Shown piece by piece: positions 28,009 through 37,198 of a DNA stretch of 64,000 nucleotides; the stretch's first letter is position 1, and each line of letters begins with the position of its first letter. The translations under genes were made by a program, and so were the position numbers. Source of the DNA: Paucibacter_B soli (GTDB taxonomy: Bacteria > Pseudomonadota > Gammaproteobacteria > Burkholderiales > Burkholderiaceae_C); assembly GCF_037482845.1 (NCBI RefSeq), contig NZ_JBBHJW010000002.1, positions 310,001 through 374,000 on the forward strand. Direction: 5' to 3'. The notes below the pieces were generated by a model. It did not search any database. It was given only the letters and a program-made list of their open reading frames with translations, and was not told the origin of the DNA.

Positions 28009-30702
28009 ATGAAGAGTTCGCAGATAACGAAGCGCGAGTTGTTCCGGGTCAATCCCGTCACGGCTGGCTGCATGGTCTTGATGATTGCTGCCGGTGGGGC
28101 GCAAGCGCAGACCACCGACAAGCTCGACACCGTGGTCGTGACCGGTATCCGCAAGGGCATCGAGGAAGCGATCTCGGTCAAGAGGAACTCCGATTCCATC
28201 GTTGAGGCAATCTCGGCCGAAGACATCGGCAAGCTGCCGGATTCGAGCATTGCGGAATCGATGGCACGCCTGCCGGGCCTGACCGCGCAACGCGTTGCTG
28301 GTCGCGCATCGGGCATCAACATTCGCGGCATGTCGCCGGACTTTTCGACCGCGCTGCTGAACGGCCGCGAACAGGTCAGTACCGGCGACAACCGCGGCGT
28401 CGAATTCGATCAATACCCCTCCGAGTTGCTCAGCGGCGTGGTGATCTACAAGACGCCTGATGGCGCTCTGATCGGTCAAGGTCTCTCTGGCACGGTGGAT
28501 CTGCAGACCGTGCGGCCGCTGAACTTCGGCAAGCGTACGGTGGCAGTGAACCTGCGGCGCGAGAAGTCGGGCGTGGGCACTGAGTTCACTGGCACCGGTG
28601 ACCGTTTCAATTTCTCCTACATCGACCAATTCGCTGATCGCACCGTTGGCGTGGCACTGGGTTTTGCGCGCCTGAAGTCCAATGTGGCTACCGCGCGCAA
28701 CGAGACCTACAGCACCGACGACAACTTCAGCTACAACGGCGCGACCATCAAGGTCAACAACGGCTTCAAGTTCTTCAACGACGATACCAAGCAGACCCGC
28801 GACGGGGCGATGGGTGTGTTCGAGTTCAAGCCGAACAAGGACTTCCACTCGGTGGTCGACCTGTACTACTCGAAGTTCGACAAGGACGTCGTCAAGCGCG
28901 GCCTTGAGATCCAGGTTGCTGACAGCTGGAAGAGCTGCTGCGACAACCTCGCCTTCCAGGTGCCTTCGCTGGCGCCCGGCGCGGTGGTGCAGGACGGCCG
29001 CCTGATCAGCGGCACCTGGCAGAACGTCAACCCCTTGTCGCGTCACATTTGGGAGCCTCGCAAGGATGAGCTGAAGTCGGTGGGCTGGAACTCCAAGCTG
29101 CGTTTCGACGACAAGTGGACCGGTGTGGCCGATTTCAGCCATTCCTCGGCCACCCGTGTCGAGCAGATTGCCGAAATGGAAGCGGGCGTGTACGACACGG
29201 TGCTGAAGCGTCCCATGCCCGAAACGGTGACGGTTTCGAACTACAACCAGATCACGGCGCTGCAGTATGACCATGGCAATCCGGCCATCATCCGCCTGAC
29301 CGACCCGGAATCCTGGGGTCAGAATGGCTACAACAAGGTCTTCCACACCGACGACCGCATCAATGCGGTGCGCCTGACGGCGGAGCGCGAGCTTGAGGGC
29401 TTCTTCAGCAAGGTGGACTTCGGCATCAACGTGGCTGAGCGCAAGAAGGCCAAGTCTGCGGCCGAGGAGTTCCTGCGCCTGCCCAGCGGCAGTTCGTCTG
29501 GTGGCGCGCTGCCTGCCGAGACGAGCACCATCGCGGTGGGTGGCACTGCCTTCAATTCGATCTCCTTCAATCCGGCGTCGGTCTATCCGTCGGCCTATAC
29601 GCTGACTCCGAATGTGCACGGCGACATTCTGAAGAAGGGCTGGGATGTGAAGGAGAAGACGAGCACGGCGTTTGTGAAGGCCGGCATCGATTCCGAATTC
29701 CTGGGCCTGCCCCTGCGTGGCAATGTGGGCGTGCAGGTGCTGAACACCGACCAGAGCTCGACGGCGCCGTCTTTCAACAGCTCAGATGCGTCCAAGTTCA
29801 CCATGGTCACGGTCGGCAAGACCTATACCGACGTGCTGCCCAGCGCCAACCTGAATCTGGACATCGGCAACCAGCAGTCGCTGCGTATGGGCCTGGCGCG
29901 CGTGATTGCGCGGCCTCGCATGGACCAGTTGAGCGCATGGCAGAACACCCGCATCGATGCGGGCAAGTTCAAGGGCGACGGCGGTAACCCGAAGCTGGAT
30001 CCTTTCCGCGCCGACGCGATCGATCTGTCGTACGAGAAATACTTCGGCAACAAGGGCTACTTCTCGGCCGCGGCGTTCCACAAGACGCTGAAGAGCTATA
30101 TCTTTGACTACAAGGACATGGCCTTTGACTTTGCCAACCTGCCCGACCTGAAGGGCGCGGGCATTCCGCCGGCGACCTTCGTCGGCGAGTACTCGCAGCC
30201 TCGCAACGGCAAGGGTGGCAAGATCAACGGCGTGGAGCTGGCGGTGTCGGTGCCCCTGAATCTGCTCACCGACATGCTCGACGGCTTTGGCGTGGTGGCC
30301 AGCTATGCCAACACCTCGAGCGCGATCAAGCCCTTTGGCGATGCCGATACGCGCTCGCTGCCCGGCTTGTCCAAGCGCGTCTCGACGCTGACCGCCTACT
30401 ACGAGAAGTACGGTTTCTCGGCCCGCGTGGCACAGCGCTCGCGTTCGGACTTCCTGGCTGAAATCCAGGGCTTTGGAGGCGATCGGGATCTGGGCAAGTA
30501 TGTCAAGGGCGAGTCCATCGTCGATGTGCAACTGGGCTACGAATTCCAGAGCGGCCCGGCCAAGGGCTTGTCGTTCCTGCTGCAAATCAACAATGCCAAC
30601 AACGCGAAGTACCAGGAGTACACCGACCCTGTGACCAAGCTCATCAGCAAGACCGACATTTACGGCAAGACCTATCTGTTCGGCGCCAACTACAAGTTCT
30701 GA
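28009..30702 (+). CDS. TonB-dependent receptor (MalA/TonB-Xanth-Caul type)
   Basis: This 897-residue outer-membrane receptor has a signal peptide ending AQA-QTT, a TonB-box-like DTVVVTG, a plug domain (SIAESMARLPGLTAQRVAGR; SPDFSTALLNGREQV; YPSELLSGVVIYKTPDG) and a beta-barrel ending in phenylalanine (YLFGANYKF). The plug wording is typical of the receptors that in Caulobacter and Xanthomonas take up maltodextrins and other plant sugars. The start at 28009 has AGGAGA 7 bases upstream; the frame from 27982 adds nine residues without an RBS. Flanking glucokinases, the mal operon and shared operator sites favour maltodextrin as ligand. A strong terminator follows. Confidence 0.9.
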   Translation: MKSSQITKRELFRVNPVTAGCMVLMIAAGGAQAQTTDKLDTVVVTGIRKGIEEAISVKRNSDSIVEAISAEDIGKLPDSSIAESMARLPGLTAQRVAGRASGINIRGMSPDFSTALLNGREQVSTGDNRGVEFDQYPSELLSGVVIYKTPDGALIGQGLSGTVDLQTVRPLNFGKRTVAVNLRREKSGVGTEFTGTGDRFNFSYIDQFADRTVGVALGFARLKSNVATARNETYSTDDNFSYNGATIKVNNGFKFFNDDTKQTRDGAMGVFEFKPNKDFHSVVDLYYSKFDKDVVKRGLEIQVADSWKSCCDNLAFQVPSLAPGAVVQDGRLISGTWQNVNPLSRHIWEPRKDELKSVGWNSKLRFDDKWTGVADFSHSSATRVEQIAEMEAGVYDTVLKRPMPETVTVSNYNQITALQYDHGNPAIIRLTDPESWGQNGYNKVFHTDDRINAVRLTAERELEGFFSKVDFGINVAERKKAKSAAEEFLRLPSGSSSGGALPAETSTIAVGGTAFNSISFNPASVYPSAYTLTPNVHGDILKKGWDVKEKTSTAFVKAGIDSEFLGLPLRGNVGVQVLNTDQSSTAPSFNSSDASKFTMVTVGKTYTDVLPSANLNLDIGNQQSLRMGLARVIARPRMDQLSAWQNTRIDAGKFKGDGGNPKLDPFRADAIDLSYEKYFGNKGYFSAAAFHKTLKSYIFDYKDMAFDFANLPDLKGAGIPPATFVGEYSQPRNGKGGKINGVELAVSVPLNLLTDMLDGFGVVASYANTSSAIKPFGDADTRSLPGLSKRVSTLTAYYEKYGFSARVAQRSRSDFLAEIQGFGGDRDLGKYVKGESIVDVQLGYEFQSGPAKGLSFLLQINNANNAKYQEYTDPVTKLISKTDIYGKTYLFGANYKF

Positions 30703-30724
30703 GCGAGCCTGTAGTCTTCTGACA

Positions 30725-30757
30725 CCCGCGTCGGCATGCCTGCCGACGCGGGTTTTT
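30725..30757 (+). terminator. Rho-independent terminator of the receptor gene
   Basis: A perfect 12-base-pair stem, CCCGCGTCGGCA/TGCCGACGCGGG (30725-30736 and 30741-30752), with a TGCC loop is followed by five T. It lies 22 bases after the receptor stop and separates it from the halogenase-like gene, which therefore needs read-through or its own promoter. Confidence 0.92.
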
Positions 30758-30816
30758 CACATAATGAACGGCTCGCCAACGGTGGGCCTTGCGTCTGGCT
30801 TCACGGGACATAGAGC

Positions 30817-32319
30817 ATGAGCAACTCTCACATCAAGGACATCGTCATCGTCGGTGGCGGCACCGCTGGATGGATGGCCGCTGCCGCACTGTCCAAGGTG
30901 CTGAGTCCGGCATGGAATATCGTGCTGGTCGAGTCGGAAGAGATCGGCATCGTGGGGGTGGGAGAGGCTACGATCCCGCTCATCAACATCTACAACTCGG
31001 CCCTCGAAATCGACGAGGCCGAGTTCATGCGCGAGACCAAGGCGACCTTCAAGCTGGGCATCGAGTTCGTGAACTGGGGGCAGTTGGGCGACTCCTATAT
31101 TCACGGTTTCGGGCCCCTGGGCCCCGATATCGGCATCACCAAATTCCATCAATACTGGCTCAAGCTGAGGCAGTCGGGCGAGGCCGCGGCGCTCGAGAAC
31201 TACTCCATCAACATCCTGGCGGCGCGCGCCAACAAGTTCATGCGCGCGCGCAAGGATATGGGCAACTCGCCGCTGGCGGAGATTGCGCATGCCTTTCATT
31301 TCGATGCGTCGCTGTATGCCGCGTATTTGAGGCGCTATGCCGAGGCGCGCGGCGTGCGCCGCATTGAGGGCAAGATTGCCGGCGCCACCACCCGACCCGA
31401 CGACGGCCATGTCGACGCCGTCGTGATGGAGAGCGGCCAGCGCATCACGGGCGACTTGTTCATCGATTGTTCGGGTTTCCGGGGCCTGCTGATCGAGCAG
31501 ACCCTCAAGACCGGCTATGAGGATTGGTCGCATTGGCTGCCTTGCGACCGTGCGCTCGCGGTGCCCTGCGAATCGGTGGAACCACTCACGCCATACACGC
31601 GCTCGACGGCACGCGACGCCGGCTGGCAGTGGCGCATTCCGCTGCAGCACCGCATCGGTAACGGCCATGTCTATGCGAGTGGCTTCACCACCGATCAAGT
31701 GGCCGCTGATCAACTGCTGACGAATCTGGACGGCAAGCCGCTGGCCGATCCGCGCCTGCTGCGCTTCACGACCGGCAAGCGCAAGAAGTTCTGGAACAAG
31801 AACGTCGTGGCGGTGGGCCTGGCAAGTGGTTTCATGGAACCATTGGAGTCGACCAGCATTCACCTGATCCAGTCCACCATTTCCCGGCTGGCCACCTTCT
31901 TTCCGGACCAGAGTTTCAATCCGGCGGACATCGACGAGTTCAATCGGCAGGCTGACTTCGAGTTTGAGCGCATTCGCGATTTCCTCATCCTGCACTACAA
32001 GGCCACGCGTCGCGATGACAGCGCGTTCTGGAACTACTGCCGGAACATGCCGATTCCCGACACCTTGCAGGCCAAGATCGAGCTGTTCGAAAGCAATGGC
32101 CGGGTGTTTCGCGAGGCCAATGAGATGTTCTCGGAGATCAGCTGGGTCGAGGTTTTCCTTGGCCAGCACATCGTGCCGCGCAGCTACCACCCTCTGGTGG
32201 ATGCGATGGACAAGGGCAAGATCATCGATTTCATGCGCAATGTCGAGACCACCATGAAGCGCTGCGTCGAGGTAATGCCCTCGCATGCCGACTTCGTACA
32301 GCAGTACTGCCGCGCCTGA
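30817..32319 (+). CDS. Flavin-dependent tryptophan halogenase-like protein
   Basis: This 500-residue FAD protein has every hallmark of the halogenase family. These are GGGTAG at 13-18, GVGEATIP at 47-54, the catalytic lysine K79 in TFKLGIEF (same number as in PrnA), the WxWxIP motif at W270-P275, and MEPLESTSIHL with E344 near PrnA E346. PrnA-type enzymes halogenate tryptophan; relatives next to TonB-dependent receptors (BrvH and the Xanthomonas enzymes) accept indoles in vitro but their natural substrate is unknown. There is no secondary-metabolite synthase nearby. The gene follows the receptor and precedes a DUF6445 gene after 9 bases, so the two are probably one transcript. Confidence 0.88.
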   Translation: MSNSHIKDIVIVGGGTAGWMAAAALSKVLSPAWNIVLVESEEIGIVGVGEATIPLINIYNSALEIDEAEFMRETKATFKLGIEFVNWGQLGDSYIHGFGPLGPDIGITKFHQYWLKLRQSGEAAALENYSINILAARANKFMRARKDMGNSPLAEIAHAFHFDASLYAAYLRRYAEARGVRRIEGKIAGATTRPDDGHVDAVVMESGQRITGDLFIDCSGFRGLLIEQTLKTGYEDWSHWLPCDRALAVPCESVEPLTPYTRSTARDAGWQWRIPLQHRIGNGHVYASGFTTDQVAADQLLTNLDGKPLADPRLLRFTTGKRKKFWNKNVVAVGLASGFMEPLESTSIHLIQSTISRLATFFPDQSFNPADIDEFNRQADFEFERIRDFLILHYKATRRDDSAFWNYCRNMPIPDTLQAKIELFESNGRVFREANEMFSEISWVEVFLGQHIVPRSYHPLVDAMDKGKIIDFMRNVETTMKRCVEVMPSHADFVQQYCRA

Positions 32320-32328
32320 GCCAAGGCC

Positions 32329-33036
32329 GTGTTCAATCCCAGGCCCACCATCGTGAGCGTGTCCATAGGCGCGGGCCGCGAGGCGCTGGTTGTCGACGAC
32401 GCCCTCCAGGATCCAGAACGCTGGGTTGAGTTTGCGCTGGCGCAACAGCATGCATTTGCGGCCGCGCCCTTCAATGCCTACCCGGGACGCGAGCTGGAGC
32501 TGCCATCTGACGTGTCGGCGTATCTGGCTGACTTTTTCGCGCAGCACATCCGCCGCCGCATGCAGGGCCGCCGCACCCTGACGATGTACAGCCGGCTGTC
32601 GCAGGTCACGCTGGCACCGCATGAGCTTGCGCCCATTCAATGGCTGTGCCATCGCGATCGCATGGGCGTGCTGCCGAACCAGACGGTCGCCGCCTCGGTG
32701 CTCTACCTGTTCAAGGACGTGGACCTGGGTGGAACCAGTTTTTTCGAGCCCAGGCGTTCGCCCGAGGAGACCGAACAGCTGATGCGGACCGCCGCGACCG
32801 CTGATCCGGCGCGATTTGCGGCGGACTACGGTGTGGAGCGCGCCTATCTGGTGGACTCCAACGCCTATTTCACGCACACCGGCAGCGTGGCGGCGAAGTG
32901 GAACCGCATGGTCTTCTATGACGGCAGCATCTTCCATTCGCCCGCCATCCGTCGGCCTGAGCTGCTGAACCGGGAACCTGGGCGTGGGCGGCTGACCCTG
33001 AACGGGTTCTTTACCTGCAGCCGCGTGGCGAGCTGA
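32329..33036 (+). CDS. DUF6445-type protein, putative Fe(II)/2-oxoglutarate oxygenase
   Basis: This 235-residue cytoplasmic protein resembles DUF6445 proteins found beside halogenase-like genes. An H108-x-D110 pair (WLCHRDRMG), a distal H203 (SIFHSP) and R221 (RLTLNGFF) reproduce the HxD...H...R arrangement of prolyl-hydroxylase-like 2-oxoglutarate oxygenases, and YLFKDVDLGGTSFFE between them fits that fold. The start is uncertain: GTG at 32329 has AAGG only 2 bases away, and GTG at 32353 has better spacing. It probably works with the halogenase-like protein on an unknown substrate. Confidence 0.7.
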   Translation: MFNPRPTIVSVSIGAGREALVVDDALQDPERWVEFALAQQHAFAAAPFNAYPGRELELPSDVSAYLADFFAQHIRRRMQGRRTLTMYSRLSQVTLAPHELAPIQWLCHRDRMGVLPNQTVAASVLYLFKDVDLGGTSFFEPRRSPEETEQLMRTAATADPARFAADYGVERAYLVDSNAYFTHTGSVAAKWNRMVFYDGSIFHSPAIRRPELLNREPGRGRLTLNGFFTCSRVAS

Positions 33037-33217
33037 CTGCCCACGCGATGAGTAAAACCGCTGCCCCTCGGGCGGCCCTTGTGACAACCTATTGCACCGG
33101 CCAGTAGATGGACCATCACGGCAAGGCCATGACGACCGGCCGTGCCGCCAAGTTTTGCGCCAGCAGCGAATTGAGTGCCTATCATGGGGCTCCGAACACC
33201 GCGCAGGAGCAAGATTC

Positions 33218-34153
33218 ATGAGTCAGCAAGAAAAGTACCGCCTCGTCACCCGCAGCGATTTCGACGGCCTGGTGTGCGCCGTGCTGCTCAATGAACTCGA
33301 GATGATCGACGACATTCTGTTCGTCCACCCCAAGGACATGCAGGACGGCAAGATCGCCATCACCGGGCGCGACATCACCACCAATCTGCCCTATGTGGCT
33401 GCTGCGCACCTGGTGTTCGACCACCACGAGTCCGAAACCCTGCGCAATACCGGTGAGCGCCCCAACCACATCATCCGCGCCGACGCACCCTCGGCGGCGC
33501 GCGTGGTGTTTGAGCATTACGGCGGCCAGGCGGCCTTTCCGCGCATGAGCGCGGCGATGATGGACGCGGTGGACAAGGCCGATTCGGCCCAGTTCACGCG
33601 CGACGAGATCCTCGACCCCAAGGACTGGCCGCTGCTGAACTACCTGATGGATTCGCGCACCGGCCTGGGCCGTTTCCGCGACTTCCGCATCAGCAACTAC
33701 GCGCTGATGATGGACCTGATCAAGTACTGCGCGAACCACGGCATTGACGAGATCCTGGCCCTGCCCGACGTGAAGGAGCGCGTGGACCTGTACTTCGAGC
33801 ATGCCCAGCGCGCCAAGGAACAGATCCAGCGCTGCACCCAGGTGCACGGCAATCTAGCCGTGCTGGACCTGCGCGGCGAGGAAACCATCTGGGCTGCCAA
33901 CCGCTTCATGATCTATGCGCTGTTCCCGCAGTGCAATATCTCCATCCACGTGATGTGGGGCGTGCAGAAGCAGAACACCGTGCTGGCCACCGGCAAGTCC
34001 ATCCTCGACCGCAGCAGCAAGACCAATGTGGGCGAGCTGATGCTGGCCTATGGCGGCGGCGGCCACCAGGCAGCGGGCACCTGCCAGATCGCCAACGAGC
34101 AGGCCGACGAGGTGCTGCGCGCGGTGATTGCGCGCATCAATCAGGATGGCTGA
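33218..34153 (+). CDS. DHH-family phosphoesterase
   Basis: This 311-residue protein of the DHH/DHHA1 superfamily has the metal-binding S13-D14-F-D16 motif near the N terminus (TRSDFDGLV), the DHH triad in LVFDHHESETL and a C-terminal GGGGHQAAGTCQI (DHHA1). Members hydrolyse phosphodiester or phosphoanhydride bonds in pApA, oligoribonucleotides, c-di-AMP or polyphosphate. The substrate here cannot be assigned. The start at 33218 has CAGGAG upstream. The 3' end overlaps the next gene by 8 bases. Confidence 0.88.
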   Translation: MSQQEKYRLVTRSDFDGLVCAVLLNELEMIDDILFVHPKDMQDGKIAITGRDITTNLPYVAAAHLVFDHHESETLRNTGERPNHIIRADAPSAARVVFEHYGGQAAFPRMSAAMMDAVDKADSAQFTRDEILDPKDWPLLNYLMDSRTGLGRFRDFRISNYALMMDLIKYCANHGIDEILALPDVKERVDLYFEHAQRAKEQIQRCTQVHGNLAVLDLRGEETIWAANRFMIYALFPQCNISIHVMWGVQKQNTVLATGKSILDRSSKTNVGELMLAYGGGGHQAAGTCQIANEQADEVLRAVIARINQDG

Positions 34154-35024
34154 GAGGCGCGGCTGGACGCGCTGCCTGGCCTTGCTGGCGTTGCTGCTGG
34201 CTGCCGCGGGCTCATGTGCCGCGGCCGAGATCCGCTGGTACACCTTCAACCTGCCGCCGCTCTATATTTCCGCGGGCGCACTCAAGGGCGAAGGGGTGAT
34301 AGACCAGGCGCTGCTGAAGCAGCTCATCCCCGCCTTGTCGGAGTACCAGCACCATGTCGAGGAGGTGCCGCTCAAGCGCCTGGAGCTGAACCTCAGGCAG
34401 GAGGCCCATGCCTGCGCCCTGGGCTTGCTGAAGAATGCCGAACGCGAGCGCGAGCTGCTGTTCTCGGAACCCTTTCTGGTGCAGCTGCCGCCGGGCGTGC
34501 TGGTGCGGCGCGACGCCTACGAGCAGTTCAGGCCTTATCTCAATGCGCAAGGGCGGCTGAACCTGGGGCGGCTGATGGCCGAGGCCGAATTCACGCTGGG
34601 CATTGCTGCCGGTCGCAGCTATGGCGCCGCGGTCGATGCCTTGCTGCTGCCCTACCGGGGACAGAAGCAGCTGTTCGTGAGCAGTGCCGCGCAGCCCACC
34701 CGCAGCATGTTGCAGATGACCAAGCTGGGCCGCCTCGACCTGGTAGCGAGCCTGCCCTACGAAGCCGCCTACCTCCAGGCCGCCGAGGCGGAGGACAGTG
34801 CCGGCCTGCGTTTTCTGCCGCTGCAGGAGCAGCCGGAGCTGATCGTCGGCTATGCCGCCTGCGCCCAAGGCGCGGCGGGCACGGCCGCCATTCGGCGCAT
34901 CAATGAGGTGCTTGCCAGGGCCGAGGTGCGCGAGGCGATTGCGGCCTACTACGAACGCTGGCTTGATGGCGAAGCACGCTTGCTGGCGCGCGCCGCCTAC
35001 CGCAAGGGCACGGCCTGGCGCTAG
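34146..35024 (+). CDS. Periplasmic solute-binding-like protein
   Basis: This 292-residue secreted protein has a signal peptide (CLALLALLLAAAGSCAAA) and then EIRWYTFNLPPLYISAG and LGLLKNAERERELLFSEPFL, resembling the PBP2-like family TIGR02285 of unknown function. It has no ABC partners. The ATG at 34146 overlaps the DHH gene stop by 8 bases, so it may be translationally coupled to it; an in-frame start lies at 34128. It converges with the amylase gene. Confidence 0.72.
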   Translation: MAERRGWTRCLALLALLLAAAGSCAAAEIRWYTFNLPPLYISAGALKGEGVIDQALLKQLIPALSEYQHHVEEVPLKRLELNLRQEAHACALGLLKNAERERELLFSEPFLVQLPPGVLVRRDAYEQFRPYLNAQGRLNLGRLMAEAEFTLGIAAGRSYGAAVDALLLPYRGQKQLFVSSAAQPTRSMLQMTKLGRLDLVASLPYEAAYLQAAEAEDSAGLRFLPLQEQPELIVGYAACAQGAAGTAAIRRINEVLARAEVREAIAAYYERWLDGEARLLARAAYRKGTAWR

Positions 35025-35043
35025 CTCAGACCCAGTTTGCTAT

Positions 35044-37107
35044 TCAGTTCCGCGTCAGGACGCGACCGAACAGCGCCGGCACGGTGAGTTGCAGGCGGCC
35101 CTGGCGGGCCTGGATCCGTTCCTGGTTCAGCGCGTCGCTGAATTCCGCCTGGGCCAGCGCCGGCGGCAGCTGAAGCGTGACGTTGCGCGGCGTGGCGGCG
35201 TTGTTGCTGGCGCTGATCGCCCATTGCCGGCCATGCCGGCGCGCCAGCACGATCACATGCTCGTCCTGGTAGAGCGGTGCGTCGATGCTGCCATGGCGCA
35301 GCACCGGCAACGCATGGCGCAGCGCGGTGAGGCGCTTGAAATCGGCCAGCAGCGCCTCGTCGGGCCGGCCGCCCTGGTCGGCCCAGGGGTAGGGGGCGCG
35401 GTTGTAGGGGTCGTCGCCACCGGCCACACCGACCTCGTCGCCGTAGTAGATCGCCGGCGCGCCCGGGTAGGTCATCTGGAAGAACAGAGCCAGCCGCAGG
35501 CGCTGCTTGGAGTACTTGAGCTTGGCATGGTCTCCATCATCTCGGTAACCGAAGTGATGGAGGGCGCGCGCCTGGTCGTGCGAGGAGATCAGGTTCATCA
35601 GCGCGTAGAAGGCCTGGGGCGGATAGGCCTCGCGCATCAGCTCCAGCTGGGCCACCAGCTTGCGCGCGTCGCCGCCGGCCGCGTAGTCCAGCAGGGCGTT
35701 GCGGAAGATGTAGTTCATCGTCGAGTCGAAGCTGTCGCCGAGGAAGAACTTGCTGGCATCGAACCAGGTCTCGGCGATCGTGATCGCGTCGGGCTTGTGC
35801 GCCTTGATGGCGGCGCGCCATTCGCGCCAGAAATCGTCCGGCACCCAGGGCGCCACGTCCATGCGCCAGCCGGCCGCGCCGCGGTCCAGCCACTGCTTCA
35901 TCACCGAATCCTTGTTGCCATAGGCAAAGGCGCGGAAGGCGGGCGAGGCCTTGTTGAGCTCGGGCAGGTCGTTGACGCCCACCCAGCCCTTGAACTGCTT
36001 GTCTGGCTCGGCCTGGCTGGCGTCGAAGCTGAACCAGCCGGCATAGGGCGAGGCCGGATTGATCTTGGCGCCTTCGAAGGCGCCGCCGGATTTGAAATTG
36101 CCGAAGCGGTCGAAATAGATCGAGTCGCTGCCCACATGGTTCAGCGAGGTGTCGGGAATGACGCGGATGCCGCGCCTGGCGGCCTCGGCGCACAGGCGCG
36201 CGAAATCGGCATTCGTGCCGAAGGCCGGGTCCACCTGGGTGTAGTCGGCGGTGTCGTACTTGTGGTTGCTGGCGGCGCGGAAGATCGGCGTCATGTAGAT
36301 CGCGTTGGCGCCCAGGCTCTGGATGTAGTCCAGCTTTTCGATGATGCCGGCGAGGTCGCCGCCAAAGAAGTCGTTGTTGTAGACCTCGTCCGAGCCATCG
36401 CCCGTGCCGGGTTTCCAGGGCTTGTCCAGCCAATTGGCGTGCAGCTCGACGTCCTTGTCCTGGTAGCGGTCGCGGCCGGGCCGCGGATCATTGCTGCGGT
36501 CGCCGTTGCGGAAGCGCTCGGGGAAGATGTAGTAGTAGACCGCGTCGCGCGCCCAGTCGGGCACCCTGAAGTCGGCGGCGTAGACGGTCTGGCGGTAGCG
36601 GCGCAGCGGCTGTGCCGCCAGGGCAGACTGGACCTGCGCAACGCCCAGCCCCATGCTGCCGGCCTCCTTGGTCCAGTGCACCGGCTCGGCATTGTTCTGG
36701 TAGACATAGGGCCGGCCGGCGATGCGCAGCTCGAAGTGGTAGCCATAGATGGCCGGCTCGGCAAAGCGGTAGGGCACGCTCCAATGGTCGAGCCCGCGAT
36801 GGCCACGCCTTTGCATCGGCAGCCTGGCCAGCTCGCGATACTCGATCAGGTCCTGGTTGCCCTCCAGCCGGCGTTTGGCGACGACCAGGGTAGCCTGCTC
36901 CACGCCGGGCAGGGCCTGCAGCGTGAAGCGCAGCTCGCTGCCCGCGGTGACGGCGCCGAAGGGCTTCTTGTGCTGCGGCGAGCGCGAGTCGAAGCGCAGG
37001 CTTTGCACGATCTTTTGCTCGCTGTTGCCGGCCGCTTGCGCGCCCAGGCCGGGCAGCAGGCAGGCTGCCGCCAGCGCCGCGAGGCGTTTCACATGCTTCT
37101 TCATCAA
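35044..37107 (-). CDS. Secreted GH13 alpha-amylase family glycosidase
   Basis: This 687-residue glycoside hydrolase carries a signal peptide (MMKKHVKRLAALAAACLLPGLGAQA), an N-terminal beta domain of about 180 residues and a GH13 barrel. The catalytic triad is nucleophile D417 (GWRMDVAPW), acid/base E446 (ITIAETWFD) and D511 (LISSHDQAR). DIPTL-like DTSLNHVG is region I. The N-terminal domain suggests a maltogenic, neopullulanase or cyclodextrinase type. It is the last gene of malK-malE-malF-malG-amylase and probably trims maltodextrins in the periplasm before MalE binds them. The exact specificity is open. Confidence 0.88.
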   Translation of the reverse strand: MMKKHVKRLAALAAACLLPGLGAQAAGNSEQKIVQSLRFDSRSPQHKKPFGAVTAGSELRFTLQALPGVEQATLVVAKRRLEGNQDLIEYRELARLPMQRRGHRGLDHWSVPYRFAEPAIYGYHFELRIAGRPYVYQNNAEPVHWTKEAGSMGLGVAQVQSALAAQPLRRYRQTVYAADFRVPDWARDAVYYYIFPERFRNGDRSNDPRPGRDRYQDKDVELHANWLDKPWKPGTGDGSDEVYNNDFFGGDLAGIIEKLDYIQSLGANAIYMTPIFRAASNHKYDTADYTQVDPAFGTNADFARLCAEAARRGIRVIPDTSLNHVGSDSIYFDRFGNFKSGGAFEGAKINPASPYAGWFSFDASQAEPDKQFKGWVGVNDLPELNKASPAFRAFAYGNKDSVMKQWLDRGAAGWRMDVAPWVPDDFWREWRAAIKAHKPDAITIAETWFDASKFFLGDSFDSTMNYIFRNALLDYAAGGDARKLVAQLELMREAYPPQAFYALMNLISSHDQARALHHFGYRDDGDHAKLKYSKQRLRLALFFQMTYPGAPAIYYGDEVGVAGGDDPYNRAPYPWADQGGRPDEALLADFKRLTALRHALPVLRHGSIDAPLYQDEHVIVLARRHGRQWAISASNNAATPRNVTLQLPPALAQAEFSDALNQERIQARQGRLQLTVPALFGRVLTRN

Positions 37108-37137
37108 GACTGTGTGCTCCTTGTTCGGCCACCCAGC

Positions 37138-37198
37138 CAGCCGGCTTGCAGGCCGGCTGTCCTTCGATGGGCGTCGCCCAGTCCGCAGTAGACTGGGC
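37138..37198. repeat. Two inverted repeats between malG and the amylase gene
   Basis: CAGCCGGC/GCCGGCTG (37138-37159, loop 6) and GCCCAGTC/GACTGGGC (37176-37198, loop 7) fill most of the 102-base gap inside the operon. Neither has a T tract on the minus strand, so they look more like an mRNA-processing or 3'-protecting structure, or an attenuator, than a strong terminator. Confidence 0.6.

Noticed and set aside
30710..30724. TGTAGTcttCTGACA as another operator before the halogenase-like gene
   Set aside because: Only one half-site matches; the other arm has three mismatches, and the site lies upstream of the receptor terminator.
30817..32319. Halogenase as part of a secondary-metabolite cluster
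   Set aside because: No NRPS, PKS or tailoring genes are nearby. The gene is associated with a TonB-dependent receptor and sugar genes instead.
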